Positions 50,878 to 60,719 of a stretch of DNA of 64,000 nt are shown one piece after another. This DNA is from Crocinitomicaceae bacterium (lineage in GTDB: Bacteria; Bacteroidota; Bacteroidia; Flavobacteriales_D; Crocinitomicaceae). A model generated the notes under the pieces. The model saw only the letters and a program-made list of their open reading frames with translations. It ran no database searches and had not been told where the DNA came from. Both the position numbers and the translations under genes were made by a program. How positions within the stretch are numbered: position 1 is the stretch's first letter; each line of letters opens with the position of its first letter. The DNA lies in assembly GCA_030833845.1 (NCBI GenBank), contig JAURGK010000009.1:1-64000 (forward strand). The letters run 5' to 3'.

Positions 50878-50949
50878 TGGTCTCGCCAGGAATCGAACCT
50901 GGATCAAACGTTTAGGAAACGCTTATTCTATCCGTTGAACTACGAGACC
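50878..50949 (-). tRNA. tRNA-Arg (anticodon CCT)
   Basis: Minus-strand GGTCTCG-TA-GTTC...AGCGT-TTCCTAA-ACGTT...CCAGG-TTCGATT-CCTGG-CGAGACC. Confidence 0.93.
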
Positions 50950-52046
50950 AAATTTTCTATCTCTTGCCAAATTTGTTGGGCAGCTAGATCCCAAGAAAAA
51001 TCTTTGAGGCGAAGTTTTCCTGCAGCAATTAATTTGGATTGCAAAGCTACATCATTTTTAAGTAGAGTCATTGCATTTGCAATTTCTTGTACGTTAAAAG
51101 GATCAACATAAATTGCCGCATCGGCGGCAATTTCAGGAAGGCAGCTTAGGTTACCTGCAATGATTGGTGTTTCTGAAGCCATGGCTTCAGCCAAAGGCAT
51201 TCCAAATCCTTCGAAATATGGAATATATACCAAAGCTGTTGCACGTGCCATAATGTATGCCAATTCTTGAGCTGGGACATGACCTAAAAACTTAATGCGG
51301 TCGGCCAATTCACTTTTGATTTCAACGGCTTGATTTTTCCACATTGCAGCCCCAACGATGTATAGTTCAACTTGTTGATCGGACTGGCAAAATAATTGAA
51401 ACGCTTCAAGGAGTTTAGCAATGTTTTTACGTGGGTGTAGGGAACCAACAAAGAGAAAATATGGTTTGTCTGAGGAGGTGTGAAGTGATAATTCTTCGTT
51501 TTCGTGTAGAGGTTTATATAAACTACTTACACCGTTGTAAATAACACTAATCTTTTCTGATTCGATCTTGTAAGTTTGGATAATGTCTTGTTTTGTGGCG
51601 TTAGAAACAGTAATAATTTTCTTAGCCAAATAGGCAAATCTAGGAAAGTAACGTTTGTAGTACCATGAAACAACTCTAGGCAAGTCTTTGGGATAATGCT
51701 CAAAATTGAGGTCGTGGATGCTTGCCAGCACAGGAATGTCCGACTTAAGAGGAAACATCCCATCTGGAGACCAAAAGACATCTATTTTATCTTTTTTAAT
51801 AGCACGTTTCAGTCTGTATTGAAACCAAATAATGTATAAAAAGGGATGCCTTGTGGGTGGAAAAATATGCTTGCAAATGACATTTGAACCGAATTTAAAT
51901 TGTGGATCTACTTGGCGATCGAAATACAAGATAAAGGAATGTTCCGGATGTGCACTTGTTAGGCGCATGACAAGTTCATAGCTATAATTGCCAAAGCCCT
52001 CCATTTTATGGCCAAGAATAGACCTGGTATTGATTCCAATGCGCAT
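50940..52046 (-). CDS. GT4-type (group 1) glycosyltransferase
   Basis: KPYFLFVGSLHPRKNIAKLLEAF, YIPYFEGFGMPLAEAMASETPIIAGNLSCLPEI. Confidence 0.95.
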   Translation of the reverse strand: MRIGINTRSILGHKMEGFGNYSYELVMRLTSAHPEHSFILYFDRQVDPQFKFGSNVICKHIFPPTRHPFLYIIWFQYRLKRAIKKDKIDVFWSPDGMFPLKSDIPVLASIHDLNFEHYPKDLPRVVSWYYKRYFPRFAYLAKKIITVSNATKQDIIQTYKIESEKISVIYNGVSSLYKPLHENEELSLHTSSDKPYFLFVGSLHPRKNIAKLLEAFQLFCQSDQQVELYIVGAAMWKNQAVEIKSELADRIKFLGHVPAQELAYIMARATALVYIPYFEGFGMPLAEAMASETPIIAGNLSCLPEIAADAAIYVDPFNVQEIANAMTLLKNDVALQSKLIAAGKLRLKDFSWDLAAQQIWQEIENLVS

Positions 52047-52047
52047 T

Positions 52048-52689
52048 TTAGAACTGCAAGATATAGTTTGTTTTTATCTCAGCACCAATAGTTGTAGATG
52101 GGCCATGTCCACAATAAACGATGGTTTGTTCAGGAAATTTGAACAGCACCTCATGAATGCTCTTTTTTAGAGTAGCGAGGTTCCCTCCAGGTAAATCTAC
52201 ACGCCCAAAACTTCCTTGAAATAGAACGTCTCCATTAATTACAAATCCGCTCTGATGATAAAACACTACATGCCCTGGTGCATGACCGGGTGTGTGGTAT
52301 ACCGTGAATTGAAGTTGGCCAAATTCAAGCTTCATTTGATCTTCAAGTAACTTATTGGGAACTGAAGTTTCTTTGTAATTCTCAAAACCATACAAATGGG
52401 CATAGTTCTTAACAGATATCCAAGTTTGATGATCCTCAGGATGCAAAAACGCCGGCGCTTGAAACGTACGTGCACAGAAATCAGCACCTAAGATATGATC
52501 TATGTGGGCATGGGTATACAAGATGGCATGCACTTTGAGACCATTCAGCTGGATATAATCTAAAAGTAAGTGCTCTTCTTCTTTGGTGTAGCATCCTGGA
52601 TCAATGATAACGGCATCTTGCCCTTTTGAAACAACGAAAGTATTTTCTTGGAATGCATTAAAAGTAAATGCTTCTATTTGTACAGACAT
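52048..52689 (-). CDS. MBL-fold metallohydrolase (glyoxalase II-like)
   Basis: THAHIDHILGA, HTPGHAPGHVVFY, FGRVDLPGGN; ATG at 52689 preferred over TTG at 52695. Confidence 0.94.
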   Translation of the reverse strand: MSVQIEAFTFNAFQENTFVVSKGQDAVIIDPGCYTKEEEHLLLDYIQLNGLKVHAILYTHAHIDHILGADFCARTFQAPAFLHPEDHQTWISVKNYAHLYGFENYKETSVPNKLLEDQMKLEFGQLQFTVYHTPGHAPGHVVFYHQSGFVINGDVLFQGSFGRVDLPGGNLATLKKSIHEVLFKFPEQTIVYCGHGPSTTIGAEIKTNYILQF

Positions 52690-52692
52690 ATT

Positions 52693-52700
52693 CAAAGTTA
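52693..52700 (-). promoter_or_regulatory. TAnnTTTG -7 element 3 nt upstream of ATG 52689
   Basis: TAACTTTG-AAT-ATG on minus strand. Confidence 0.55.
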
Positions 52701-52713
52701 CGGCAAAACTATT

Positions 52714-55700
52714 TTAGCGCAATAAATTGACGTGTCCGGTCAGTACTTCTTTATGGTTTGAAAAATCAGTGTAAATAATTTTCCAGGTATAGGTGCCATC
52801 TTGACAAGGTCTGAAATTATAGGTGCCATCCCAATAATCTTTCAGATCCGTGAACTCGTAAATGAGCTCTCCCCAGCGGTCGTAGATACTCACCTCAACC
52901 TCCAAATAATTGCCTCCAATGATTCTAAAATACTGATTGAACATATCTCCATCAGGTGTAAAAGTATTAGGGACATAAAAAAATGGATCGAAGAAAATAT
53001 TTACTTGACTTTGTGCTGTGCATCCATTTTGGTCGGTAAAATACACGGTATAAATAGCATTCTGATTTGGTGTCACTACAGTAGAAAGGCAATTCACACA
53101 CGAGACTTCATCTGGCGGCGCCCATAAAAATGTTCCTGGCCCTGATGGATCTGCATTGAGTTGAATGACGTCCCCTTGCACAGCATATATATCAGGGCCT
53201 GCATTGACAAACGCCGGCTGAAATAAATTCACTTGCACATAGGCAGAATCTTGACACCCTTGCGCATCTGTACCCACCACCATATAAGTAGTATTGATAG
53301 GAGGAATGACAGAAACTTGTGCCCCATTTGAACTTGAAGCGTTTGCACCTGGTATCCATTGGTAATACAACGCTCCATTGGCCCAGAGTGTGGCCGCTTG
53401 CCCAGGGCAAACAATGGTATCATTGCCAGCCCATATTTGTGCTGTTAGAATATTTACCCAAACGGAATCTGATACTGTGCCACAACTATTTGTAACATCC
53501 ACATAATAGTACTGGGCTTGCAGTGGGCTAATTTGAACAGTCTGGTTGTTAGCACCGATGAGGTTATTGCTGGGGTACCAAAAATAAGTAGAGCCCCCGC
53601 CGGCAGTCAGTGGCATACTGGTTCCATAGCACAAGGAGACACTATCAATTAGTTGCGGATCAGGAGGGTTATTAGATACAAATATGCTCATAGAATCCTG
53701 AGCTGTGCAGCCGTTAGTAGAGGTTGCAGTGGCAGTATAGGTAATGTCGTTCTGCGGGGTGGATATCACAGATGAGCCTGAGGTTGTATTTAAAAATGAA
53801 CTTGGAGTCCAGGTAATATTACCACTTCCAATGGCATTGATATCTACACTGGCTCCAATGCAAATTGTGGTATCATTGGGAAGAGAGAGTGTTGGGGCAT
53901 TGACGTCTACGGTGACTTGTAGTGTATCAGACCCACAGGAGTCGGCAACAATTACTGAAAATGTTGTCGTTGCTAATAAAGTGGCCGTGGGTGTGGGGCT
54001 ATTTGGGTTATCCAAAACATTTGCCGGTGACCACAAATAGCTATTGCCGCCATAGGCCTCTAGCTGATAAGAATCGCCAGGGCAAATGCTAGTTGTAGGC
54101 TGAACAGCTCCGGCTGTGAAGGCACCAATATTGACCGTTACCGTAACGGAATCCGGGGTAAAACATCCTGTAGAATCAAAGGCAACAAGTAGCACATCAT
54201 AGGTGCCAGGGGTGGTATAAGCATGAATGGGTTCAAATGCAGAGGAGGTGTTACCATCTCCAAAGTCCCAATAAAAGGAGTTGGCATTTTGAGAATTGTT
54301 ATCAAAAAATACACTTTGCGGAATGCAGATAAGTGGTGCGGGTTGGGCTGCAATCGCTTCAATGGTACTTAGTTCGAACTTGAAACAAGCCAAATTGCAA
54401 TTGTTGCTCAGATTCTGAGGCGCCCAACTCCCTGGTGTGCTGGTGAAGCCAAAATTATTTCCCCCACATCCTCCACAAACAGCATGGTAAATTCTACCTT
54501 GATTGTCAAATCGACTCGTGCCACCATCCACATGGTTGTAACTTGTACTCGCACCGCCCATAAAAGTGGCGTATTTTAAAGCACTGGCATTTTGATCTAA
54601 AACTGCAATATAGAAATTTGAACCATTGGTGTTGAGCTGAAAAGCGTCAAGAGTCACTGGAAAATTATTCGTGGTGGAAAAGGACGCTTGACCATAAAGC
54701 TGATTCAATTGACCACCCCAACCTGCCAAATAAATATCATAGCAATCTGATATCAAAAAAGCCGTCGGAGAGAGTTCAACATGACCTGTGCTTGCGCCGA
54801 TCATTGTTGTCCAATTTGTAGCCGAAAGATCTTGAGTATATTTTCTAATGAACTGTCCAGAATTGGCATTACCATAGCATCCGGCAGTTATTGCCCATGC
54901 CGACTCAGTTTGCCCATAGACGTAAACGGCATTATCAATGTCAGTGCGAATAAAATACGTTTGATCGTATTCTGCTTGACCCATGTAGGTGCCTGATTGC
55001 ATTGATCCATTCGCGGCATTGATCCTCAAGGCATACCCATCAGAGCTTCCCCCATTAAACGTAAGGTCATGGCCACCTGAGATGGCCAATGAACTCGATG
55101 TAGTACCACCTGCTACGTAAATACTTCCGTTGTCTCCAACAGTAATAGAATTTCCTGATTCAACACCACTTCCACCAAAATAACTTCCCCAGATCATTTG
55201 AGAAAGACCAGGATTCATTTTAAAAATGATTGCATCCTGGGTTCCGTTTAGTGAATTTTGAAATGGATTTGTTGTTGGAAAATTTGATGAGGTAGTGGTG
55301 CTCGAAACATAAATATTTTGGTTGTCATCTAAAACGATTTCACCTCTAAATTGATCTCCGTAATTATAGAATAAACTTGCCGAATTGAGCCCATCTGTAC
55401 TACTTCCACCTACAAATGTGGAAGAAAGTAAAGCAGTACCTGATGGATTGAGTCTTGCGATGTAAATATCAGAACCATTGAATTCCAAAGAGTTTTGGAG
55501 TTGGTACGGACCGCCATTAAAAGTATTATCAAAAGATTGACCAGCCATCGGAAAATTCACAGAGGAAGTCACGCCATAAACATATAATTCACCATTAGGC
55601 GCACAAACGATACTGTGAGGAGTTTCATTGCCGGAGCCTCCTAGATAAGTGGAATAAAGCAATGAAGATCCAGAGGCATTAAATTTGGTAATACCGACAT

Positions 55701-56577
55701 CCATAGGAAAGCTGCCAGTTCCTGAATTATAACTCGCGTCATAAGCACCTAGAGTGGTGGGGTAACCCGATCCAAACACAATACCTCCACCAAATAAATT
55801 TCCATTGACATCAGGGGTGGCTGTGAAACCCCAATTATCTACGGGAGAACCTGTAAAGGTTGAAAAGGTTAGGCTAGGGTCAATGAAAAGAGGGAAATTT
55901 TCGTCGTAAGCACTGTTTACTTGAAATGAAATGATACCATCATTAATAACAAATTCGATAGGCACTTCACTTCTCTCGTTTTCTGAAAGTAGCACCCATG
56001 CTTTTGGTTTGCTGTAGGTGATTTCTCCAAAGCTGTGCGTAATATGCAACAATCCTTGCTTATCAATAAATGTGGTATCTGCTCCCGAAATAGTAAAATC
56101 AAAGTGATGGATGTCACCATGAGGTTTTAATTCTAGATGAAAGGCAAATTGATCTTTTTCGAAGAGGTAATTCAAATCACCGTCGGGGAAGTATTTTTTA
56201 GCAGATAAGGCCGAGGTGCCACGTATGGATGACTGCCATTTAGAGGGGTCATTCCCCAAGAAATAATTGTGGTAATGGGTGCTGCTATCCTTGGCCACAA
56301 ATGGTACATCTTGTGCGTGAATGAAATTGTGCTTGATCGCATGGCAAGTTTGGTGCGCATCTGATGGGTGGTCATTTTTTTCTTCATGCTCATGAAAAGT
56401 GGCATCTGATAAAAAATAGGTGAGCCCATCGGATTCCACGTAGAGCCTTCCAGAGGCCAATGGATGATTGTACAAAATACGATTATCCCACTGCCCTTTG
56501 TTAGGGTACATCCACAAGCCCTGAGCCCAAGAAGTTTGAATACAGATCAGGACAAAAAAAATACGTAGCAAGTACAT
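52714..56577 (-). CDS. Large T9SS type B cargo protein: SBBP-like beta-propeller repeats, PKD domain, Ig-like repeats, CHU_C C-terminus
   Basis: Signal peptide MYLLRIFFVLICIQTSWAQ; STYLGGSGNE/STFVGGSSTDG/GSYFGGSGVESGNSI repeats; PKD FYWDFGDGNTS; C-terminal YVPNTFTPDGDMFNQYFRI...YDRWGELIYEF. Confidence 0.92.
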   Translation of the reverse strand: MYLLRIFFVLICIQTSWAQGLWMYPNKGQWDNRILYNHPLASGRLYVESDGLTYFLSDATFHEHEEKNDHPSDAHQTCHAIKHNFIHAQDVPFVAKDSSTHYHNYFLGNDPSKWQSSIRGTSALSAKKYFPDGDLNYLFEKDQFAFHLELKPHGDIHHFDFTISGADTTFIDKQGLLHITHSFGEITYSKPKAWVLLSENERSEVPIEFVINDGIISFQVNSAYDENFPLFIDPSLTFSTFTGSPVDNWGFTATPDVNGNLFGGGIVFGSGYPTTLGAYDASYNSGTGSFPMDVGITKFNASGSSLLYSTYLGGSGNETPHSIVCAPNGELYVYGVTSSVNFPMAGQSFDNTFNGGPYQLQNSLEFNGSDIYIARLNPSGTALLSSTFVGGSSTDGLNSASLFYNYGDQFRGEIVLDDNQNIYVSSTTTSSNFPTTNPFQNSLNGTQDAIIFKMNPGLSQMIWGSYFGGSGVESGNSITVGDNGSIYVAGGTTSSSLAISGGHDLTFNGGSSDGYALRINAANGSMQSGTYMGQAEYDQTYFIRTDIDNAVYVYGQTESAWAITAGCYGNANSGQFIRKYTQDLSATNWTTMIGASTGHVELSPTAFLISDCYDIYLAGWGGQLNQLYGQASFSTTNNFPVTLDAFQLNTNGSNFYIAVLDQNASALKYATFMGGASTSYNHVDGGTSRFDNQGRIYHAVCGGCGGNNFGFTSTPGSWAPQNLSNNCNLACFKFELSTIEAIAAQPAPLICIPQSVFFDNNSQNANSFYWDFGDGNTSSAFEPIHAYTTPGTYDVLLVAFDSTGCFTPDSVTVTVNIGAFTAGAVQPTTSICPGDSYQLEAYGGNSYLWSPANVLDNPNSPTPTATLLATTTFSVIVADSCGSDTLQVTVDVNAPTLSLPNDTTICIGASVDINAIGSGNITWTPSSFLNTTSGSSVISTPQNDITYTATATSTNGCTAQDSMSIFVSNNPPDPQLIDSVSLCYGTSMPLTAGGGSTYFWYPSNNLIGANNQTVQISPLQAQYYYVDVTNSCGTVSDSVWVNILTAQIWAGNDTIVCPGQAATLWANGALYYQWIPGANASSSNGAQVSVIPPINTTYMVVGTDAQGCQDSAYVQVNLFQPAFVNAGPDIYAVQGDVIQLNADPSGPGTFLWAPPDEVSCVNCLSTVVTPNQNAIYTVYFTDQNGCTAQSQVNIFFDPFFYVPNTFTPDGDMFNQYFRIIGGNYLEVEVSIYDRWGELIYEFTDLKDYWDGTYNFRPCQDGTYTWKIIYTDFSNHKEVLTGHVNLLR

Positions 56578-56714
56578 CCTATTAGTAAATTTAGCACATA
56601 ATGACACAATCTCAAAATATAAAACTATCTAAAGCTTAGAAGGTTGCCATATACCGCTAAAAAATTGTTTTTGCCGTAAAAAAGAAGTTTATTTGTAATC
56701 TCAAACCTACGCAA

Positions 56715-59069
56715 ATGAAATTTTCTCCTCTTTTTCTCTACTTCATTTTTATGAGCATCAATGCTTGCTTTGGACAAGATTATTCACGGCTTAAAATTCA
56801 TACCAGTCAAGGGGAATTGTTCAAATTGGCCGAGCTTGGGGTGGCTGTTGACCATGGCTATAACAAGGAGGGTGTTTTTTTTATATCTGACTTTTCCAAG
56901 GAGGAGCAAGCGCTTATGGAGGCCAATGATATCCATTATGAAGTGCTCATTGAAGATGTTCAGGCCTATTATATTGACCAGCTCTCAAAACCTAACGACG
57001 TTGAAGATATTGCAAAGAATTCTAATTGTTCGGGATCGCAGGGCGGGGGTGCTTTTAACCCCAATACGCCAACGCACTTTAATTTGGGTACCATGGGTGG
57101 TTATCTCAAATATGAAGAAATGCTAGCTGAATTGGATGAAATGTTTGCCCTTTATCCCAATTTAATTACTTCTAAAGCTCCAATTGATACTTTTTTGACG
57201 CATGAGGGCAGACCAATTTATTTTGTGCGCATTTCTGACAATCCTACCCAAGATGAGGCAGGTGAACCAAAGGTACTCTACACCGCTATACACCATGCGC
57301 GAGAACCAATGAGCCTCATGGAAACCATCTTTTTTATGTGGTATGTGCTTGAGAATTACAACAACAATCCTGAGTTAGCTTACCTAGTTGACCACATGCA
57401 GCTTTATTTTGTTCCGTGTATCAACCCCGATGGCTATGTTTATAACCAAACAACCAATCCAAATGGAGGAGGGATGTGGCGTAAAAATCGCAGACTAAAT
57501 TCTGGAGGATCTTATGGAGTAGATTTGAACCGAAATTACAGCTATGGGTGGGGCACAACCGGGACTTCATTCAATCAAACCAGTGAAACCTATTGTGGTA
57601 CTTCAGCTTTTTCAGAACCAGAAACCCAAGCCATGCGCTGGTTAGTTCAGCAGCATCATTTTATTACTGCCTTCAATGCCCATACCTATGCTGAGGATAT
57701 CCTTTTCCCAATCGGCACAACAACCGCAGAATTTGCAGATCACCATGATTACTTCCAAGAGTATACCAACGAAATGGTGAAATACAATGGTTATACAGCC
57801 ATGAAAAGTTCAGCATTGTATCCTGCTTCTGGCGATTCAGATGATTATATGTACAAGTTAGACATAGGTATTGGAGAAAAGGATACCATGTTTGTGCATA
57901 CACCCGAGGTGGGCACTGCTTTTTGGCAACCTTCCTCAGAGATTATTCCTACTTGCAAAGAAATGGTTTATCCAAATTTAATTTTAGCTCATGTAGCTGG
58001 AATTTATTACAAAGTAGCTGATTTAGACCCAAGTAATATTTCGGCTATGTCTGGCAATTTTTCTCATGAAGCTCGGCGCCTAGGAAGAGAAGTGGGTCCA
58101 GTTTCTGTGCAAATAATTCCATTGGAGAACATTCTTTCCGTTGGCCCAGTTACTACACATGATTTAGGTATTCAAGAGAGCGCAATTGGATTGATCTCCT
58201 TTGAGCTCAATCCTGCCATTCAGTTTGGCGATCAAATCAAGTATGTTTTGCAAATAGATAACGGTTTTTGGTTAAAGTATGACACGATTGTCAAGATCTA
58301 CGGTGCAATTTCGCTTCAATCCGTGGACGATGCGAGCTCAACATCAAACTGGACCGGTAACTGGAATACAACAACTTCTACTTTTGTTTCCGCTCCAAAA
58401 TCATATACCGATTCACCTACAGGAAATTATCAAAACAACGCCAATACTTATTATACCTATACCCCTACCATTGACCTCACCTCTGCAATTGCTGCTAAAA
58501 TCACATTTTGGGCAAAGTGGAATATTGAGGCTGATTTTGATTTCGCTCAGTTTCAGATTTCATACGACAATGGAGTTTCTTGGATTGGCCAATGTGGTTT
58601 ATACACAGTTCCAGGCACCTCTGCCAATGGAAGCGTGCAACCCAATAACCAACCTGTTTGGGAAGGGGTTCAAAGTTCTTGGGTTCAGGAAGAAATAGAA
58701 TTGAGTGACTATCTCGGGCTAGTGATTAAGGTGCGCTTTCAGTTAAAGTCAGATGGAGGTGTACGTCAAGATGGTTTTTATTTTGATGACTTTAGTATTT
58801 ATTATGAAAATTCAGGAGTTGGCTTGTCTGCGCATCAAGGCAATAAAATAGCGGTCTATCCTAACCCGAGTAAGGGTACAATTCAAGTGAGTGGATTGCT
58901 TAATGATGCTTTACTTTCATTATATACTGCCGACTCTAAATTAATTTGGGAACAAAAAACTACTGCTTCCAACCCTACACTACGATGGAACCTAAAGCCA
59001 GGCGTATATTATCTTGGAATTAAAAGTGATAATGTTCACGAAAATATCAAGATATTGATCATTGATTAA
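56715..59069 (+). CDS. M14-family zinc carboxypeptidase with T9SS type A C-terminal domain
   Basis: TAIHHAREPMSLMETIFF, CINPDGYVYN, MWRKNRR, GVDLNRNYSYGWG; C-terminal IAVYPNPSKGTIQVSG. Confidence 0.95.
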   Translation: MKFSPLFLYFIFMSINACFGQDYSRLKIHTSQGELFKLAELGVAVDHGYNKEGVFFISDFSKEEQALMEANDIHYEVLIEDVQAYYIDQLSKPNDVEDIAKNSNCSGSQGGGAFNPNTPTHFNLGTMGGYLKYEEMLAELDEMFALYPNLITSKAPIDTFLTHEGRPIYFVRISDNPTQDEAGEPKVLYTAIHHAREPMSLMETIFFMWYVLENYNNNPELAYLVDHMQLYFVPCINPDGYVYNQTTNPNGGGMWRKNRRLNSGGSYGVDLNRNYSYGWGTTGTSFNQTSETYCGTSAFSEPETQAMRWLVQQHHFITAFNAHTYAEDILFPIGTTTAEFADHHDYFQEYTNEMVKYNGYTAMKSSALYPASGDSDDYMYKLDIGIGEKDTMFVHTPEVGTAFWQPSSEIIPTCKEMVYPNLILAHVAGIYYKVADLDPSNISAMSGNFSHEARRLGREVGPVSVQIIPLENILSVGPVTTHDLGIQESAIGLISFELNPAIQFGDQIKYVLQIDNGFWLKYDTIVKIYGAISLQSVDDASSTSNWTGNWNTTTSTFVSAPKSYTDSPTGNYQNNANTYYTYTPTIDLTSAIAAKITFWAKWNIEADFDFAQFQISYDNGVSWIGQCGLYTVPGTSANGSVQPNNQPVWEGVQSSWVQEEIELSDYLGLVIKVRFQLKSDGGVRQDGFYFDDFSIYYENSGVGLSAHQGNKIAVYPNPSKGTIQVSGLLNDALLSLYTADSKLIWEQKTTASNPTLRWNLKPGVYYLGIKSDNVHENIKILIID

Positions 59070-59959
59070 AGGGTAATAAACGCATTGATGCGATCGATAT
59101 ATTGCTGATAACCCGCAACAAAAGGCGTGGTTTCGTGCCCGCCGCCTGGAACTAAAAAAGATTCTTTGTAGCCGAGGGTCTTGTTGACATAAACAAGTAG
59201 ACCGTGGCTGTGCATGGACAAAAATCGGTCATCCTGACCATGAATCCAAAGAAGAGGGATCTCTACTTTTTTAATCTCCGTTGCGTTGTCTATTTGTAAG
59301 TCTACTAAAAATGAACCTGGCATAGAAAGCAATGCAGCATCTTGAATCATCACCTCCGCCGAAGCAAAGGGAGCCTCAAGTATGATTTTGCTCGGCGAAA
59401 TCGCATATGCTGCAGGATGCCCAGCTACTTCGCATGCAGCGGCTGAGCCCAAGGAAAATCCAAAAATAATAAAGCGTTCTTTTTGAAGGCCATGCGCGCT
59501 GAGCCATTCTATGGCCTTGGCGGTACTTGTATACATATTCGCTTCGCTCGCCGTTCCTTCAGAAAGACCATATCCAGGATAATCGAACATTAAAACCCCA
59601 TACCTACCCAGCCCGCCTGTATTGGCATATAGCTTTTGTCGTGGCCAATAAAAATCCATATGGTCTTTGTTTCCATGACAATATAGAATTACGGTGTCAT
59701 TGGCAATTTGTGAGGTGTCGCCAACATAAATGGCACTCATTTTCGCAGACCCTTCTTCTAATTGGACATCCCACTGCAATTGGTGAATCATTGAATCTGG
59801 CACACCGTATGCTCCTTGCAGGTCTAGTGTGAGTTCTCCTTGGTAGGCGTCGAGTTGATATTGGTCTAGTTGACTAGGGTTAAATAAAAAGGAGTCAAGT
59901 CTTTTTCTGCAGGAAAAGCTTAAGGCCAACAATATATGGAGTAGAATGAGTTTTTTCAT
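59066..59959 (-). CDS. Alpha/beta-hydrolase, putative lipoprotein
   Basis: Lipobox LLALSFSC; FDYPGYGLSEG, IFGFSLGSAAA, LLWIHGQDDRF, GGGHE. Confidence 0.9.
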   Translation of the reverse strand: MKKLILLHILLALSFSCRKRLDSFLFNPSQLDQYQLDAYQGELTLDLQGAYGVPDSMIHQLQWDVQLEEGSAKMSAIYVGDTSQIANDTVILYCHGNKDHMDFYWPRQKLYANTGGLGRYGVLMFDYPGYGLSEGTASEANMYTSTAKAIEWLSAHGLQKERFIIFGFSLGSAAACEVAGHPAAYAISPSKIILEAPFASAEVMIQDAALLSMPGSFLVDLQIDNATEIKKVEIPLLWIHGQDDRFLSMHSHGLLVYVNKTLGYKESFLVPGGGHETTPFVAGYQQYIDRINAFITL

Positions 59960-59961
59960 AA

Positions 59962-60672
59962 TTACAAACGGTAAGTTATTCCAAAATAAAAGCCAGTGGC
60001 TCCTTTGGATTCAAAAATACTTGGATAAGGTACGACAATGTAGTCATTGGAATAGTTAGGGGCGAGGAGCTTAATTTCTGCCTGATAACTCCATTTAGGT
60101 CGGATCCATTGATTTCCAATTTGCAGACATGGAATCCATAATTGTTCGTTAGGCCTGCCTTGTGACTCCACTCGGTAAAAATCGAACCAATTTGAAATGC
60201 CCACATAGGCCATGTTATAATTGCGATGATATACTTTACACATGGCATCTAGTTGTTCAGGTTGCCATTGCTTTCCATATTTGAAATAATAATTTGCATC
60301 TAAATTTGGCCAAATCCTGTTATTACCTGTATAAAAATCAATCAGGATATTGGTATTCAACTGGCTCGACAGGCCCATGCGGTCGGTATGCCAAAGTTTT
60401 TGGGAGGCGCCTATTTCAAATTGACCCACCCCAAAAGCGAGCGATGTGAGGTGCAAATTTCCAAAAACAGTAGTTTGATTACTGAGCCCTCGTCCGTAAC
60501 CCACTGAACTAAAAGGAATGGGTAACACCCCAATTCCTGGCACCTTGGCCAATGGACCGCCAAAATGACCAGTAAGCACTTGTTCTCCTTTTTGCAAGGG
60601 CTCAACAAATCTTGCCGGTGCGCATGACCACAAAAAAGCCATGCCAGTTATTATCATGAGTAATATTCGCAT
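59962..60672 (-). CDS. Putative lipoprotein of unknown function
   Basis: [19 protein letters not shown] lipobox; start reassigned from 60732. Confidence 0.7.
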   Translation of the reverse strand: MRILLMIITGMAFLWSCAPARFVEPLQKGEQVLTGHFGGPLAKVPGIGVLPIPFSSVGYGRGLSNQTTVFGNLHLTSLAFGVGQFEIGASQKLWHTDRMGLSSQLNTNILIDFYTGNNRIWPNLDANYYFKYGKQWQPEQLDAMCKVYHRNYNMAYVGISNWFDFYRVESQGRPNEQLWIPCLQIGNQWIRPKWSYQAEIKLLAPNYSNDYIVVPYPSIFESKGATGFYFGITYRL

Positions 60673-60675
60673 TGT

Positions 60676-60683
60676 CAAATATA
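60676..60683 (-). promoter_or_regulatory. TAnnTTTG -7 element 3 nt upstream of ATG 60672
   Basis: TATATTTG-ACA-ATG on minus strand. Confidence 0.6.
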
Positions 60684-60707
60684 AAAATATTAACCATCCA
60701 AATTCCT

Positions 60708-60715
60708 TACCTTTG
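60708..60715 (+). promoter_or_regulatory. TAnnTTTG -7 element 4 nt upstream of aroC ATG
   Basis: TACCTTTG-TAAC-ATG. Confidence 0.6.
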
Positions 60716-60719
60716 TAAC

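Noticed and set aside
58279-58698. 139-aa +strand ORF in another frame of the M14 peptidase gene
   Set aside because: Out-of-frame with a continuous, recognisable peptidase/T9SS cargo ORF.
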